Position numbers and translations under genes: made by a program
Assembly (NCBI GenBank): GCA_947500435.1
Contig: CANMRV010000012.1
Location: 1 to 54,238, forward strand
Direction of reading: 5' to 3'
Length of the DNA stretch: 54,238 nucleotides
Origin: an uncultured Flavobacteriaceae bacterium
GTDB taxonomy: Bacteria; Bacteroidota; Bacteroidia; Flavobacteriales; Flavobacteriaceae
In this document: positions 41,296 to 50,444 of the stretch, piece after piece
How positions within the stretch are numbered: position 1 is the stretch's first letter
Layout of the letters: the number at the start of each line of letters is the position of its first letter
The notes under the pieces: model-generated
What the model saw: only the letters and a program-made list of their open reading frames with translations
Told to the model about the DNA's origin: nothing
Database searches by the model: none

Positions 41296-44154
41296 ATGAG
41301 ATTCCACCTCGTTGGTTGTATTTGTTTACTTCTTTCCTTTTACGGAAATGGACAAAGAATACAGAACAGTTTTAAACACCTTACGCTTGAAGATGGTTTG
41401 TCCCAATCTTCCGTAGCTCCAATTATAAAAGATAGCGAAGGCTTTATGTGGTTTGGCACTGAAGATGGGCTCAATAGGTACGACGGAAGTAGTTTTAAAG
41501 TTTATAGGCATCAACCGAACGATAAAGAAAGTCTTAGTAACAGTTATATTCTTTCTATTGTGGAGGAGAAAGATGGATTTTTATGGGTTGGTACAAAAAA
41601 TGGGCTGAACTACTTTAATCCTAACACCGAAAAATTTCAACGATTTCTCCAGAATTCCAAAAACTCAAAAAACTCTGGTAGTCAAAGCATAACCTCTCTT
41701 GAAAAAGATGCCGATGGAAACCTCTTTGTAGGAACAGGAAATGGACTCTATAAGTATGACGCGACCTCAGGCTTCATTCCCATTCTTCCATCGATCAGTA
41801 ATGAACCCTATCATGTCGTTTCAACGGCCAAAGACATAGAAGGAAACCTTTGGGTACATACTACCGAGACACTTGAAAAATTAAACTATAAAAACGGAAG
41901 ATTTTCGGAACCCATTATCCAAATGTCTTTCGAAAAGTCATTTGATGGAGATTTATTATTTGACGAACAATACTTATGGATTGCGACTGATAAAGGTGTC
42001 ACGAAGTTCAATACAAAAACCAAAGCATCTAAAAAATTTAACTTCTTTGGCCTGAAAAATTCGATTAAAGGATCAACCAAAATCTTTTGTGTTAGAAAAG
42101 CTCCAAATCAAAAGTTATGGCTGGGGTCAATTGGAAATGGACTAATCTTGTTTGATAAAAAAACAGGAAGCTTTCAAAACTATGTACACGATTTAAACAA
42201 TCGTCGAAGCCTAAGCTCAAATGCCGTAGGTTCTGTATTTCAAGATGAAACCGGAATACTGTGGGTAGGCACGATTTCTGGAGGGATTAACAAATATGAC
42301 CCAAATCAAACTAAATTCGAACATTTCAAAAAAGAACCTGGTAATGAAAAAAGCCTTAGTGATAACTCTGTGCGTGCATTGCTTCGTGATCGCGATGGCG
42401 ACTTATGGGTGGGAAGCCACAAGGGGCTAAATCGAATCGATGCCAATTCCGGAAACAATATTGTTTACACAAGCACTCTTGACAAACCTTCCACAATCTC
42501 CTCAAATGTGGTTCGCTCCCTTGCTGAAGATTCCGATGGAACAATTTGGATAGGAACTTGGGACCATGGTTTGAACAGTTTTGATAAAAAATCAGGGATT
42601 TTCAAACGTTATTACACGCTACCAGGGCAGAAAGATTCCATCAATCATGTTCCCGCGCTGACAACTGATAGTCAGGGTAATTTGTGGGTTGGTGCAAACG
42701 GTTTGTGGAAATACGACCCCAGAACAAAACAATCCAAACGCTATCTAACCCATAAAAAAGGTAACCACCAATATTACATAAGAAGCTTGTGCCTCGATAA
42801 AAAATCCATTCTTTGGATTGGGACCAACGAAAATGGTCTCCTTCGCTTGGATACTTCATCGGGAGCTTTTACACAATTTCTTCATGACCCTGCGGAACCA
42901 AAATCTCTTGCCAACAATAGCGTGGTTAGTCTGGCACTTGATAAACAGGGTTATCTCTGGGCAGGTACTTATGGGGGCGGACTGAATATTTTTGACCCAT
43001 CTAACGAGTCATTTAAACATTATGATACTCGAAATGGTCTGGCAAATGATGTAATCTATGGTATTTTAATTGATTTGCAAGGTTTCGTTTGGTTTACTAG
43101 CAATGCAGGTTTATGCAGGTTTGATCCTAAAAATGAAGTATTTAATTATTTTGGAACGGAATACGGAATTCAAAGTGAAGAGTTTAATGCGGGTGCATAT
43201 TATCAAAGTGATTCAGGTGAGTTCTTTTTTGGAGGCATCAATGGATATAATGCCTTTTACCCCCTTTCAATCAAAAAGGAAACGAAAACGGAAAAAATCG
43301 TATTTACCTCTTTCGAACTGCCCGACGGTGGAAACAATTTAGACCTCAACACCTTTTTAGACAAAAACATATCAAGAGCCGAAAGAATCTCCCTTCCATA
43401 TAACCGAAATACCTTTACGATAAAGTTTGCCGAACTCAACTACTCAAATAATCTTGACCATGATTATGAGTACCAGCTTCTTGGTAATGATGAACAATGG
43501 CATAACCTGGGCAGAAAGCAAGATATCACCTTAAGTGGTTTAAATACAGGAAGTTCTACACTCTGGGTAAGGGCTCACAACGACTCTACCCAAGGTGCAT
43601 CAATTAAAATCGTTGTTAGCCCTCCTTTATGGCGAACAAATTGGGCATATGCAGCCTATTTATTGGTCGTTGTTTTAGTTGGTACCCTCTTTTTCAGAAA
43701 TCGTCGAAAGTTTGAAGAAAGGAGAAGGGAATTCGAATTGAAAATAACCAACTGGGAAAATGAAAACGGATCGACTGTAACTCCAAAAAGCACCTTAGCC
43801 ATATCCTTGCAGGAAAAAGATGAAGAGGTTGTATCAATGGATCAGAAATTTCTAGATCGAGCCATTCAAATTGTTGAAGAAAATATTGGCGATTCTTCCT
43901 TTGATGTGGAAAAATTCAAAGACGAAATGTTTATGAGCAGGTCAAAACTTCATCGTAAACTAAAATCGGTGACCGGCAATTCAACTACAGAGTTCATACG
44001 TTTAATTCGACTCAAAAGAGCGGCGCAGCTTCTTAAAGGAAAAACAGGAACTGTTGCTGAAATCGCTTATAAGGTTGGCTTTGAAAGTGTGAGCTACTTT
44101 TCAAAATGCTTCAGTAAGACATTTGGTGTTCCCCCTTCCCAGTATAATCCCTAG
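41296..44154 (+). CDS. Propeller/Y_Y_Y sensor with AraC-type output, no kinase
   Basis: 952 residues with signal peptide (SFYGNGQ). Residues about 25-660 carry repeated two-component-propeller units (LWVGT..GLN.YD type, e.g. GFMWFGTEDGLNRYD). About 680-770 is a Y_Y_Y domain, 776-797 a membrane segment (WAYAAYLLVVVLVGTLFF), then a short linker and an AraC HTH (about 850-952: MSRSKLHRKLKSVTGNSTTEFIR, AEIAYKVGFESVSYFSKCF). HisKA, ATPase and receiver domains of hybrid two-component systems are missing. It is thus a one-piece transmembrane regulator, presumably sensing a periplasmic oligosaccharide. It may control the neighbouring oxidoreductase or sulfatase genes. Confidence 0.88.
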   Translation: MRFHLVGCICLLLSFYGNGQRIQNSFKHLTLEDGLSQSSVAPIIKDSEGFMWFGTEDGLNRYDGSSFKVYRHQPNDKESLSNSYILSIVEEKDGFLWVGTKNGLNYFNPNTEKFQRFLQNSKNSKNSGSQSITSLEKDADGNLFVGTGNGLYKYDATSGFIPILPSISNEPYHVVSTAKDIEGNLWVHTTETLEKLNYKNGRFSEPIIQMSFEKSFDGDLLFDEQYLWIATDKGVTKFNTKTKASKKFNFFGLKNSIKGSTKIFCVRKAPNQKLWLGSIGNGLILFDKKTGSFQNYVHDLNNRRSLSSNAVGSVFQDETGILWVGTISGGINKYDPNQTKFEHFKKEPGNEKSLSDNSVRALLRDRDGDLWVGSHKGLNRIDANSGNNIVYTSTLDKPSTISSNVVRSLAEDSDGTIWIGTWDHGLNSFDKKSGIFKRYYTLPGQKDSINHVPALTTDSQGNLWVGANGLWKYDPRTKQSKRYLTHKKGNHQYYIRSLCLDKKSILWIGTNENGLLRLDTSSGAFTQFLHDPAEPKSLANNSVVSLALDKQGYLWAGTYGGGLNIFDPSNESFKHYDTRNGLANDVIYGILIDLQGFVWFTSNAGLCRFDPKNEVFNYFGTEYGIQSEEFNAGAYYQSDSGEFFFGGINGYNAFYPLSIKKETKTEKIVFTSFELPDGGNNLDLNTFLDKNISRAERISLPYNRNTFTIKFAELNYSNNLDHDYEYQLLGNDEQWHNLGRKQDITLSGLNTGSSTLWVRAHNDSTQGASIKIVVSPPLWRTNWAYAAYLLVVVLVGTLFFRNRRKFEERRREFELKITNWENENGSTVTPKSTLAISLQEKDEEVVSMDQKFLDRAIQIVEENIGDSSFDVEKFKDEMFMSRSKLHRKLKSVTGNSTTEFIRLIRLKRAAQLLKGKTGTVAEIAYKVGFESVSYFSKCFSKTFGVPPSQYNP

Positions 44155-44283
44155 TGCACATTTTACCCTTCATTATTTTGACACATCTATGTAAGAAACT
44201 GCAACATATGAGTTCGTATACATAGACTTCCAATTTATACTTTGGTGGTTACATTTAGTAAGCCGTTAACCATAAACCATCCA

Positions 44284-44802
44284 ATGAGGAAATCACCGTT
44301 TGCCCTACTCTTTTTTGTAGTGAATATTTCTTGTTTTGCCCAATTCTCCGGATTCACATACCCAAAGGCTAAATTGTATTTAAAGGATTATAGCATTGTG
44401 AAGGTCAAGAAACTGGAAATCGGTAACATGATAGCTTCTTTTTACAACAAGGCCACCAATAAATCAGAAACGCTGTCCCTTGAAAACATTAATCTAATCA
44501 CGATACAAAAAAGAAGTCATGTTTGGGAAGGCGCAGCCTACGGTGCATTTACCGGCGCTTTAACCGGGCTACTTGTAGATATCGGTGAGGATCCCTTAGG
44601 AAGGCCTAACGAGGTAACCATTGAAGAATATATTGGTATCACGGCAGTAGGTGCGGCTTTGGGTGCTATTATAGGGTCATTCTTTCCAAAATGGAAGCAA
44701 ATTTACTCTAGAGGAGAATTTTTAGGTCTGAACGTGCCCATGAATTTAAATCTTAAAACTCAGAAAGATAAGGTCGTCGTTAAAATAACCATACCATTAT
44801 GA
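44284..44802 (+). CDS. Exported protein of unknown function with glycine-zipper segment
   Basis: 172 residues from the ATG at 44284, which gives a signal peptide (..VVNISCFAQ|F); an earlier in-frame ATG adds a non-hydrophobic extension. A beta-like first half is followed by two small-residue-rich hydrophobic stretches, WEGAAYGAFTGALTGLLVD and IGITAVGAALGAIIGSFF, of glycine-zipper type. The family was not recognised. Its stop overlaps the next start by 4 bp (ATGA), so it opens a four-gene unit. Confidence 0.6.
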   Translation: MRKSPFALLFFVVNISCFAQFSGFTYPKAKLYLKDYSIVKVKKLEIGNMIASFYNKATNKSETLSLENINLITIQKRSHVWEGAAYGAFTGALTGLLVDIGEDPLGRPNEVTIEEYIGITAVGAALGAIIGSFFPKWKQIYSRGEFLGLNVPMNLNLKTQKDKVVVKITIPL

Positions 44803-45380
44803 AACAAATACTATCTGTACTTACCTTGTTACTATTCCTTTCATCAGGTATCTGCAACGCTCAAAAGTGCAAATATCCTAACAAAATGCGTAAGCTAGCT
44901 CAAAAACATTTTAAGGGGGAAGAGGACATAAGTAAGGCAACCAAATTCAAACCAATTTTTAAAAAATTCAGTAAGGCCGGAACGGGCTTTTTCGTTCAAT
45001 CAGACAAAGCGTATTACCTCGGTTTTGTTCTTGTAAGGGAATTGGGAACTAGAATTGATCTTAATGATGACAATCCTCTACAGTTACAGTTTGTTAATGG
45101 CAGTATTCTTACCATTTATCCAGATAAGTCCGTTCCCGGTAAATTTACATTACCAGTAATGACGGAGTACAATAGGGCCTATTATAAATTAGACGAAAGC
45201 CAACTAAACCAACTGGCTTCCAATTCAATTAAACACATTAAAGTATACTACACCTTGCAGAAAGAAACCTCAGACGATGATCGCACCGTTGATGACCTTG
45301 GAATGTTCATGGATTTTGAAGTGCTAAAGGAAAACTATCAATCTAATTTGAATGAAATTGCGAGTTGTATTCTTAAATAA
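44799..45380 (+). CDS. Exported protein of unknown function
   Basis: 193 residues with signal peptide (SSGICNAQ). It is lysine-rich at the start (CKYPNKMRKLAQKHFKG), then mixed alpha/beta with an acidic stretch ETSDDDRTVDDLG. No catalytic motif or known domain was recognised. It is translationally coupled to the gene before it and lies 7 bp before the small lipoprotein gene. Confidence 0.6.
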   Translation: MKQILSVLTLLLFLSSGICNAQKCKYPNKMRKLAQKHFKGEEDISKATKFKPIFKKFSKAGTGFFVQSDKAYYLGFVLVRELGTRIDLNDDNPLQLQFVNGSILTIYPDKSVPGKFTLPVMTEYNRAYYKLDESQLNQLASNSIKHIKVYYTLQKETSDDDRTVDDLGMFMDFEVLKENYQSNLNEIASCILK

Positions 45381-45387
45381 ACGAACC

Positions 45388-45648
45388 ATGAAAAAAACGC
45401 TTCACGCCATATTTCTTGTCCTCTTATTTATTGTATTCCCACTTTCTTGTAGTAAAGATGGACCTGGAGGTGGCACCTGTACTTTCGAATGCGGTGGATT
45501 TAGATTTGGTACTGCTTTTTCGGTTAAATCGGTAAGGAGTACCGAGGAGGGTTGTCGAAAAATGGCCGCTGAACCTGATAATGGCGATTGCACTATTGGT
45601 TACTGTCCTGATACCGGTAATGTTGATGACTGCATCAGAATAAAATAA
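45388..45648 (+). CDS. Small Cys-rich lipoprotein of unknown function
   Basis: 86 residues from the ATG at 45388, lipobox FPLSC. The mature part is short, with GGGTCTFECGGF, EEGCRKMAAE and DCTIGYCPDTGNVDDC: six Cys that could form three disulfides. No homolog recognised. It is part of the 44284-46285 unit. Confidence 0.6.
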   Translation: MKKTLHAIFLVLLFIVFPLSCSKDGPGGGTCTFECGGFRFGTAFSVKSVRSTEEGCRKMAAEPDNGDCTIGYCPDTGNVDDCIRIK

Positions 45649-45652
45649 TCAT

Positions 45653-46285
45653 ATGAAAAATCACATACTGCTAGCCTTGTTTTTAATGAGCTTCTCTTTA
45701 GTTGCCCAGACATCTAAAGATGATAAACCTAAAATTGTAACTTTTGGTTTTGGAATGAGTATTGGTCTAGAGTCAATGGATAAAACAATTGCGGAAGATG
45801 TTGGCATTTCCACCATTGGAGGAACTTGGATAGATTTTCGCGGAAGACTGAATCTTATTAAATATATCAATCTCGATTTAGGTTGGAGCGGATCCAATTT
45901 CAAAGACGAACTTCCCTTCACTGAAGCTCTAGTCTTTACTTCTGGGCAATTATCAGGCCTACCATCAAATGGTAAGTCGAAAATATCCTCCAGTAGTTTA
46001 TACTATTCTATTGGCGGAAGAATTCCGATTACCAAAAAGTTGCAATTCAATGCGAACTGCGGCCAACGGAAGTTTTCAGCCCGACGTTCAATTTCGAATT
46101 GCTCTAATTGTAGTAAAGTGGATTTGGATTTGGACGCCGGAAACTACTTAAGAGGTGGGCTCTCATGGTTAAGTCTTGAAGGGGCCAATAATGGTACATT
46201 AGGTGAATTCGATTTGTTGTATACCTACTATTTTGAAGATGCCTTTCAATATACCCTCACACTCGGGTTTTTTGTCTATTTGTGA
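45653..46285 (+). CDS. Probable outer-membrane beta-barrel protein
   Basis: 210 residues with signal peptide (SFSLVAQ). Alternating amphipathic strands (VTFGFGMSIGLES, WIDFRGRLNLIKYINLDLGWSG, LYYSIGGRIPI, YTLTLGFFVYL) and a final aromatic strand suggest a small barrel of eight to ten strands. A CSNCSK motif lies in a loop. It ends the four-gene envelope unit. Function not recognised. Confidence 0.65.
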   Translation: MKNHILLALFLMSFSLVAQTSKDDKPKIVTFGFGMSIGLESMDKTIAEDVGISTIGGTWIDFRGRLNLIKYINLDLGWSGSNFKDELPFTEALVFTSGQLSGLPSNGKSKISSSSLYYSIGGRIPITKKLQFNANCGQRKFSARRSISNCSNCSKVDLDLDAGNYLRGGLSWLSLEGANNGTLGEFDLLYTYYFEDAFQYTLTLGFFVYL

Positions 46286-46350
46286 TTCCACATTTAATAT
46301 TCTTTTTGGAGACCTTTTTCAAATCTGTTCAAATATATACACGGAGCGTA

Positions 46351-47097
46351 CTAACCCCAGATTGCATTTATGATAAAGTAGAAAATAGATGGGCAAAGCA
46401 AACAGCCTAAACCTGTAGAAAAAGTTGCGGTCAGGGCACCATAAGGAACAAGTTTTGGGTCGGTGGCTGCTAGTCCGGCAGCTACGCCGCTTGTGGTTCC
46501 CATCAACCCTCCGAAAACAACGGCCGAGTGTGGATTATCCAAACCTATTTTTTTGGCGATAATTGGTGTGCCAATAGTGGTCACAATTACTTTGACTACT
46601 CCTGTAGCTATACTTATTGCAATTACATCGGAACTGGCCCCCAATGCCGATCCCGTAACCGGACCTACAATATATGTGCATGCTCCGGCACCAATAGTGG
46701 TAAGACTAACAGCATCCGTATATCCTAAAATGGATGCTAGAATCACTCCCAAGAAAAATGAAAAAATCACTCCAACAAACAATCCAACAGTTCCAGCCAA
46801 GCCAGCTTGTTTGATTTTATTTAGGTCCGCGCCCATGGCGGTTGAGACTACAGTAAAATCGCGTAGCATGGAACCACCCAATAATGCCATACCACTAAAA
46901 AGAGATATATCGGCTATACCTTTTTTGTCTCCGAAAAATGCTAGCATCAACCCGACGATTATGGCAATAGCAACTCCCGGAATCTTTTTACGTAGTATGT
47001 TTTTCGAAATCCAATAGGATGCCCACATAATTACCCCGACCACTAAAAAGGCGAAAATCAATCCGTTTTTATCAACTAGTTTTTCGATGATCTCCAT
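46351..47097 (-). CDS. madM: Malonate transporter subunit MadM
   Basis: 248 residues, with about seven to eight membrane segments rich in Gly/Ala, in line with MadM: FWRAG-free hydrophobic core with DNPHSAVVFGGLMGTTSGVA and GAGACTYIVGPVTGSALG. With MadL it forms a two-part sodium-coupled malonate carrier. It is the last gene of the matB-madL-madM run and starts 3 bp after the madL stop. Confidence 0.85.
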   Translation of the reverse strand: MEIIEKLVDKNGLIFAFLVVGVIMWASYWISKNILRKKIPGVAIAIIVGLMLAFFGDKKGIADISLFSGMALLGGSMLRDFTVVSTAMGADLNKIKQAGLAGTVGLFVGVIFSFFLGVILASILGYTDAVSLTTIGAGACTYIVGPVTGSALGASSDVIAISIATGVVKVIVTTIGTPIIAKKIGLDNPHSAVVFGGLMGTTSGVAAGLAATDPKLVPYGALTATFSTGLGCLLCPSIFYFIINAIWG

Positions 47098-47100
47098 AGC

Positions 47101-47469
47101 CTAGTCGTTTTGCTTTTTTCTTCCAATTTTGGAAATCAAAGGAACGAGAAAGAATCCTGAAATAGTAACAACAACACCAACTATAATGGCTATTGGACCT
47201 TCAGAAATTGCGGCTTTCACATTTTGTGTGGCAGACATCGCTACAACAACGGGAATGTACATCGAACCCCAAAATAGAATTCCTTTTTCCGTTAAGGGTT
47301 CGAGCAAACCTTTTCTTTTTAGGTACATATTTCCTAAAATAAGAAGTAACATTCCGAATCCTACACCGCCGACATCGCCATTAATTCCTATCGCTGCTCC
47401 GAGAAGATTTCCTATAAACTTTCCTGTTAGAAAACAAAATGCCAGAAGGGCCACTCCGTAAATTTTCAT
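47101..47469 (-). CDS. madL: Malonate transporter subunit MadL
   Basis: 122 residues, four membrane segments: VALLAFCFLTGKFIGNLLG, GGVGFGMLLLILGNMYL, MYIPVVVAMSATQNVKAA and PIAIIVGVVVTISGFFLVP. The pattern is typical for MadL. It lies 12 bp after the acyl-CoA synthetase gene, so import and activation of malonate are cotranscribed. Confidence 0.87.
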   Translation of the reverse strand: MKIYGVALLAFCFLTGKFIGNLLGAAIGINGDVGGVGFGMLLLILGNMYLKRKGLLEPLTEKGILFWGSMYIPVVVAMSATQNVKAAISEGPIAIIVGVVVTISGFFLVPLISKIGRKKQND

Positions 47470-47481
47470 ATTTGGTTTGGA

Positions 47482-48963
47482 TTAGTTGGTAAATAGTTTT
47501 TGAAGCTCTTTTTTGGTCACTTTACCCATCACATTTCTGGGCAAATCATCTAGGGAAATATATTTTCTCGGCGTTTTATAACCGGGGAGTTTGTCTTTTA
47601 ACCAATCCTTAAGCTCATCCAAATCAATTTCATCTGAAGAAAGGATTAGACTCGCGCCGATAATCTCGCCCCATTCCTCATCGGGAATTCCCACAACACC
47701 ACATTCTTTTATTTGCGGGTGTTTACGTAACACTTCTTCAATCTCCAATGCCGATATTTTATATCCTCCTGATTTAATAATATCTACGGAATTCCGACCT
47801 AAAATTCGATAATATCCATTTTCAAAAACCGCAATATCTCCTGTCTTAAACCAACCATCTTCGGTAAAGGTCTCTGCAGTAGCTTTTGGTTTTCCCCAGT
47901 ATTCCTTAAAAACGTTGGGGCCTTTTACCTGAATTTCTCCTTGACTTCCAACTTCAACAGTATTATTCTGTTCGTCAGCTATTCTGATGGTAACTTTATG
48001 GAGTGGTAAGCCGATATAGCCGGGCATCCGTTTATCAAGATATGAATTGCTAATAGCCATTCCCATTTCAGTCATTCCGTATCGTTCAAGTAAGGTATGT
48101 CCGCTTATTTTTTTCCATTCTTCAAGAACGGAAATAGGTAAGGCAGCAGAACCTGAAACCATTAAACGAAAATCCTTCAGTGCTTCCGATATCTCTTTTT
48201 GTCTTTCCTCATCAAGCTTATTGAAATACCCAATCAACTTGTAGTATATGGTGGGAACCGCCATAAAAACATTGACTTCTTTTCTACAAAATATTTCAAA
48301 TATTTTATCCGCACTAAATTTGGGTAAAAACTCACAACATGCACCTGACCAAAGTGCGCAGGACATGACATTGATAATTCCGTGTACATGATGTAAGGGC
48401 AGCACATTTAAAATGTGGTCATCTTTGTGCCATTCCCAAGAAGTGGTAAGCGCAGTGATTTGTGTTTCGATATTGTCATGTGTTGTAACCACTCCTTTGG
48501 GGTTTCCCGTAGTCCCGCTGGTATATAAAATCATCGCTCGACGATTCATGGCTATATCAGGAAGGCTTCCCTCCTTTTCTGAAAATGACTCGGATGCTAA
48601 AAACCGAATTTCAGGTCTACTCTTTAAGGGGGATAATAGTTCCTCAAAATCGGAAGAACAGATAATCACAGAAGCCGCAGTGTCATTTACAACATATTCT
48701 ATGGATGAAAAAGGATGTTTTACGCACAAGGGAACAGCAATTCCACCGGCACGCCATATGCCCCATTGGATGGCAGTATAATTGAATCCGGGTTGCACTA
48801 AAAAAGCAATACGTTCCTCCTGCAAATCACTATTACCATTTAGTAGGTCAATTGCTATTTTCTCGGATGCATCCAGTAGCTCTTGATAAACGTATGATTT
48901 TCCTTCGCTTTTTATCGCTATTCGTTGAAGGTGGTTTTCAGCATTTCGAATTAAGTTAATCAT
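47482..48963 (-). CDS. Malonyl-CoA synthetase-like acyl-CoA ligase (MatB type)
   Basis: 493 residues of the ANL adenylating family: P-loop YTSGTTGNPKG, LPLHHVHGI, ERYGMTEMG, GWFKTGDIAVFENGYYRILGR and the final Lys in NVMGKVTKKEL. The length and the sequence MPGYIGLPL resemble malonyl-CoA synthetases, and the MadLM genes right behind it support malonate as substrate (malonate + ATP + CoA to malonyl-CoA + AMP + PPi). No malonyl-CoA decarboxylase gene is in the window, so the product may feed fatty-acid synthesis. It begins 72 bp after a sulfatase stop. Confidence 0.82.
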   Translation of the reverse strand: MINLIRNAENHLQRIAIKSEGKSYVYQELLDASEKIAIDLLNGNSDLQEERIAFLVQPGFNYTAIQWGIWRAGGIAVPLCVKHPFSSIEYVVNDTAASVIICSSDFEELLSPLKSRPEIRFLASESFSEKEGSLPDIAMNRRAMILYTSGTTGNPKGVVTTHDNIETQITALTTSWEWHKDDHILNVLPLHHVHGIINVMSCALWSGACCEFLPKFSADKIFEIFCRKEVNVFMAVPTIYYKLIGYFNKLDEERQKEISEALKDFRLMVSGSAALPISVLEEWKKISGHTLLERYGMTEMGMAISNSYLDKRMPGYIGLPLHKVTIRIADEQNNTVEVGSQGEIQVKGPNVFKEYWGKPKATAETFTEDGWFKTGDIAVFENGYYRILGRNSVDIIKSGGYKISALEIEEVLRKHPQIKECGVVGIPDEEWGEIIGASLILSSDEIDLDELKDWLKDKLPGYKTPRKYISLDDLPRNVMGKVTKKELQKLFTN

Positions 48964-49035
48964 GGAGTTTGGTTGCTATTCAAATATAGTATTAAGTACG
49001 GATATTTCTCAGTGGGAGGAAATCTATCGAAAATG

Positions 49036-50421
49036 CTATTCGCCATACCCAGCAATTATGTCGTCACAAGATTTTCGAAAGGCCTCTAATTTCTCTTTAT
49101 ATTTTGGTTCAGAGGCTAAATTGTTTATTTCCTTGGGGTCCTCTTTTAGGTTGTATAATTCCTCGAAGGATTTGTCGTTTATATACCGGAAGTATTTCCA
49201 ATTTTTTGTACGCACTCCTTCGCTTGGAGGAATGTGCTCAAAGTCCCAAAGATGTTCAATTAAAACAGTATCACGCTTCAAGGAAACGCGACCGTCCTTC
49301 ACTATTGGCATCAAGCTTTTGCCATGCCAGTTATCAGGCTGTTCCGCGCCTGCTAAATCTAGAATTGTAGCAGAAACATCAATATTCAGGGCCATCTCAT
49401 CACTATCATAATGATTCTTTTCTCGTGGATCATATACAATCAGAGGTACTCTTACCGAATTGTCATATAGCAACCATTTGCCAGCGAGTTGCCGTTCTCC
49501 CAAGAAATATCCGTTGTCTCCCATCAGTATGATAACCGTGTTTTTATCAAGTCCGTTTTTTGCAAGTTCAGCGCGTATTTTTCCAATTTCTCGGTCAATT
49601 CCAGATATCATTCTGTAATATCCTTTGACACTATGTTGGTATTTTTCGGGAGTGTCATATCGCCAATACCAGCGCGTACGATTAAAACCATCACGTACAA
49701 ATTTGGGTTGCTCATCAAAAAATTTATCACTAGCCAATTCCGGGCTAGGCATATCTATTTCCTGAAGTAGTTTATCGGATTCTTCCTGCCAAAAATATTG
49801 GTCTTCAGCATTATCATGGGCATGTGGTGCACTAAAACTAAGCGAGAGATTGAAAGGTTGCCCCTTTTCCGCACCCTTTATATAATCAAGTGCTTTCTGC
49901 CCTGTATATCTTGTTAAATGGACCGAGTCTTTACCGAGGGTTTTATAGTAATATCCTCTTCTATCAGGAAATTTACCATTTCGGTCATAGGATTCAAATA
50001 CATCAAATTGTTTCTCAAGACTATCGTATTTCACACCATATTTTCCATAGAACGCAGTTTGATATCCGTTTGCCCTTAAGATAGTTGGATATGAAGTTTC
50101 CATATACGAAGCTCTTATTTTACCAGATGTGAAACTGTAACCATGGGTTCGTTCATAAAGTCCTGTCAATATGCTGGCTCTACTTGCAGCACAAATGGGT
50201 GTAGTGGCCATTGCATTGTGAAAATAAGTTCCCGAACGAGCCAGACTATCCATCTCTGGGGTATGAACCAATGAGTTACCTGAATACCCAATTGCATCAA
50301 AACGTTGATCATCCGTTAGAATAAAAATGATATTCGGTCGTATATCCTCGGTGTTTACTTTCTCTGAACAAGAAAGACAGACTATAAGGGTTAATAGGCC
50401 TATAAATTTAAATGTGTTCAT
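49036..50421 (-). CDS. S1 sulfatase, lipoprotein
   Basis: 461 residues from the ATG at 50421 (lipobox CLSC, Cys18); an upstream TTG overlaps the preceding gene and is not needed. The formylglycine motif CAASRASILTG (Cys about 77) has Ala where Pro is most common, which the C-x-P/A-x-R consensus allows. FILTDDQRFDAIGYSG and LMGDNGYFLGE carry metal ligands. It follows the next sulfatase by 23 bp, so both act in one unit, perhaps on successive sulfates of one glycan. Confidence 0.92.
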   Translation of the reverse strand: MNTFKFIGLLTLIVCLSCSEKVNTEDIRPNIIFILTDDQRFDAIGYSGNSLVHTPEMDSLARSGTYFHNAMATTPICAASRASILTGLYERTHGYSFTSGKIRASYMETSYPTILRANGYQTAFYGKYGVKYDSLEKQFDVFESYDRNGKFPDRRGYYYKTLGKDSVHLTRYTGQKALDYIKGAEKGQPFNLSLSFSAPHAHDNAEDQYFWQEESDKLLQEIDMPSPELASDKFFDEQPKFVRDGFNRTRWYWRYDTPEKYQHSVKGYYRMISGIDREIGKIRAELAKNGLDKNTVIILMGDNGYFLGERQLAGKWLLYDNSVRVPLIVYDPREKNHYDSDEMALNIDVSATILDLAGAEQPDNWHGKSLMPIVKDGRVSLKRDTVLIEHLWDFEHIPPSEGVRTKNWKYFRYINDKSFEELYNLKEDPKEINNLASEPKYKEKLEAFRKSCDDIIAGYGE

Positions 50422-50444
50422 AGTTTTCTGTACTGTATGATAAT

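Noticed and set aside
46463..47017. 184-codon plus-strand ORF
   Set aside because: It is an antisense shadow of madM with unnatural Pro/Thr/Ala composition and no start context.
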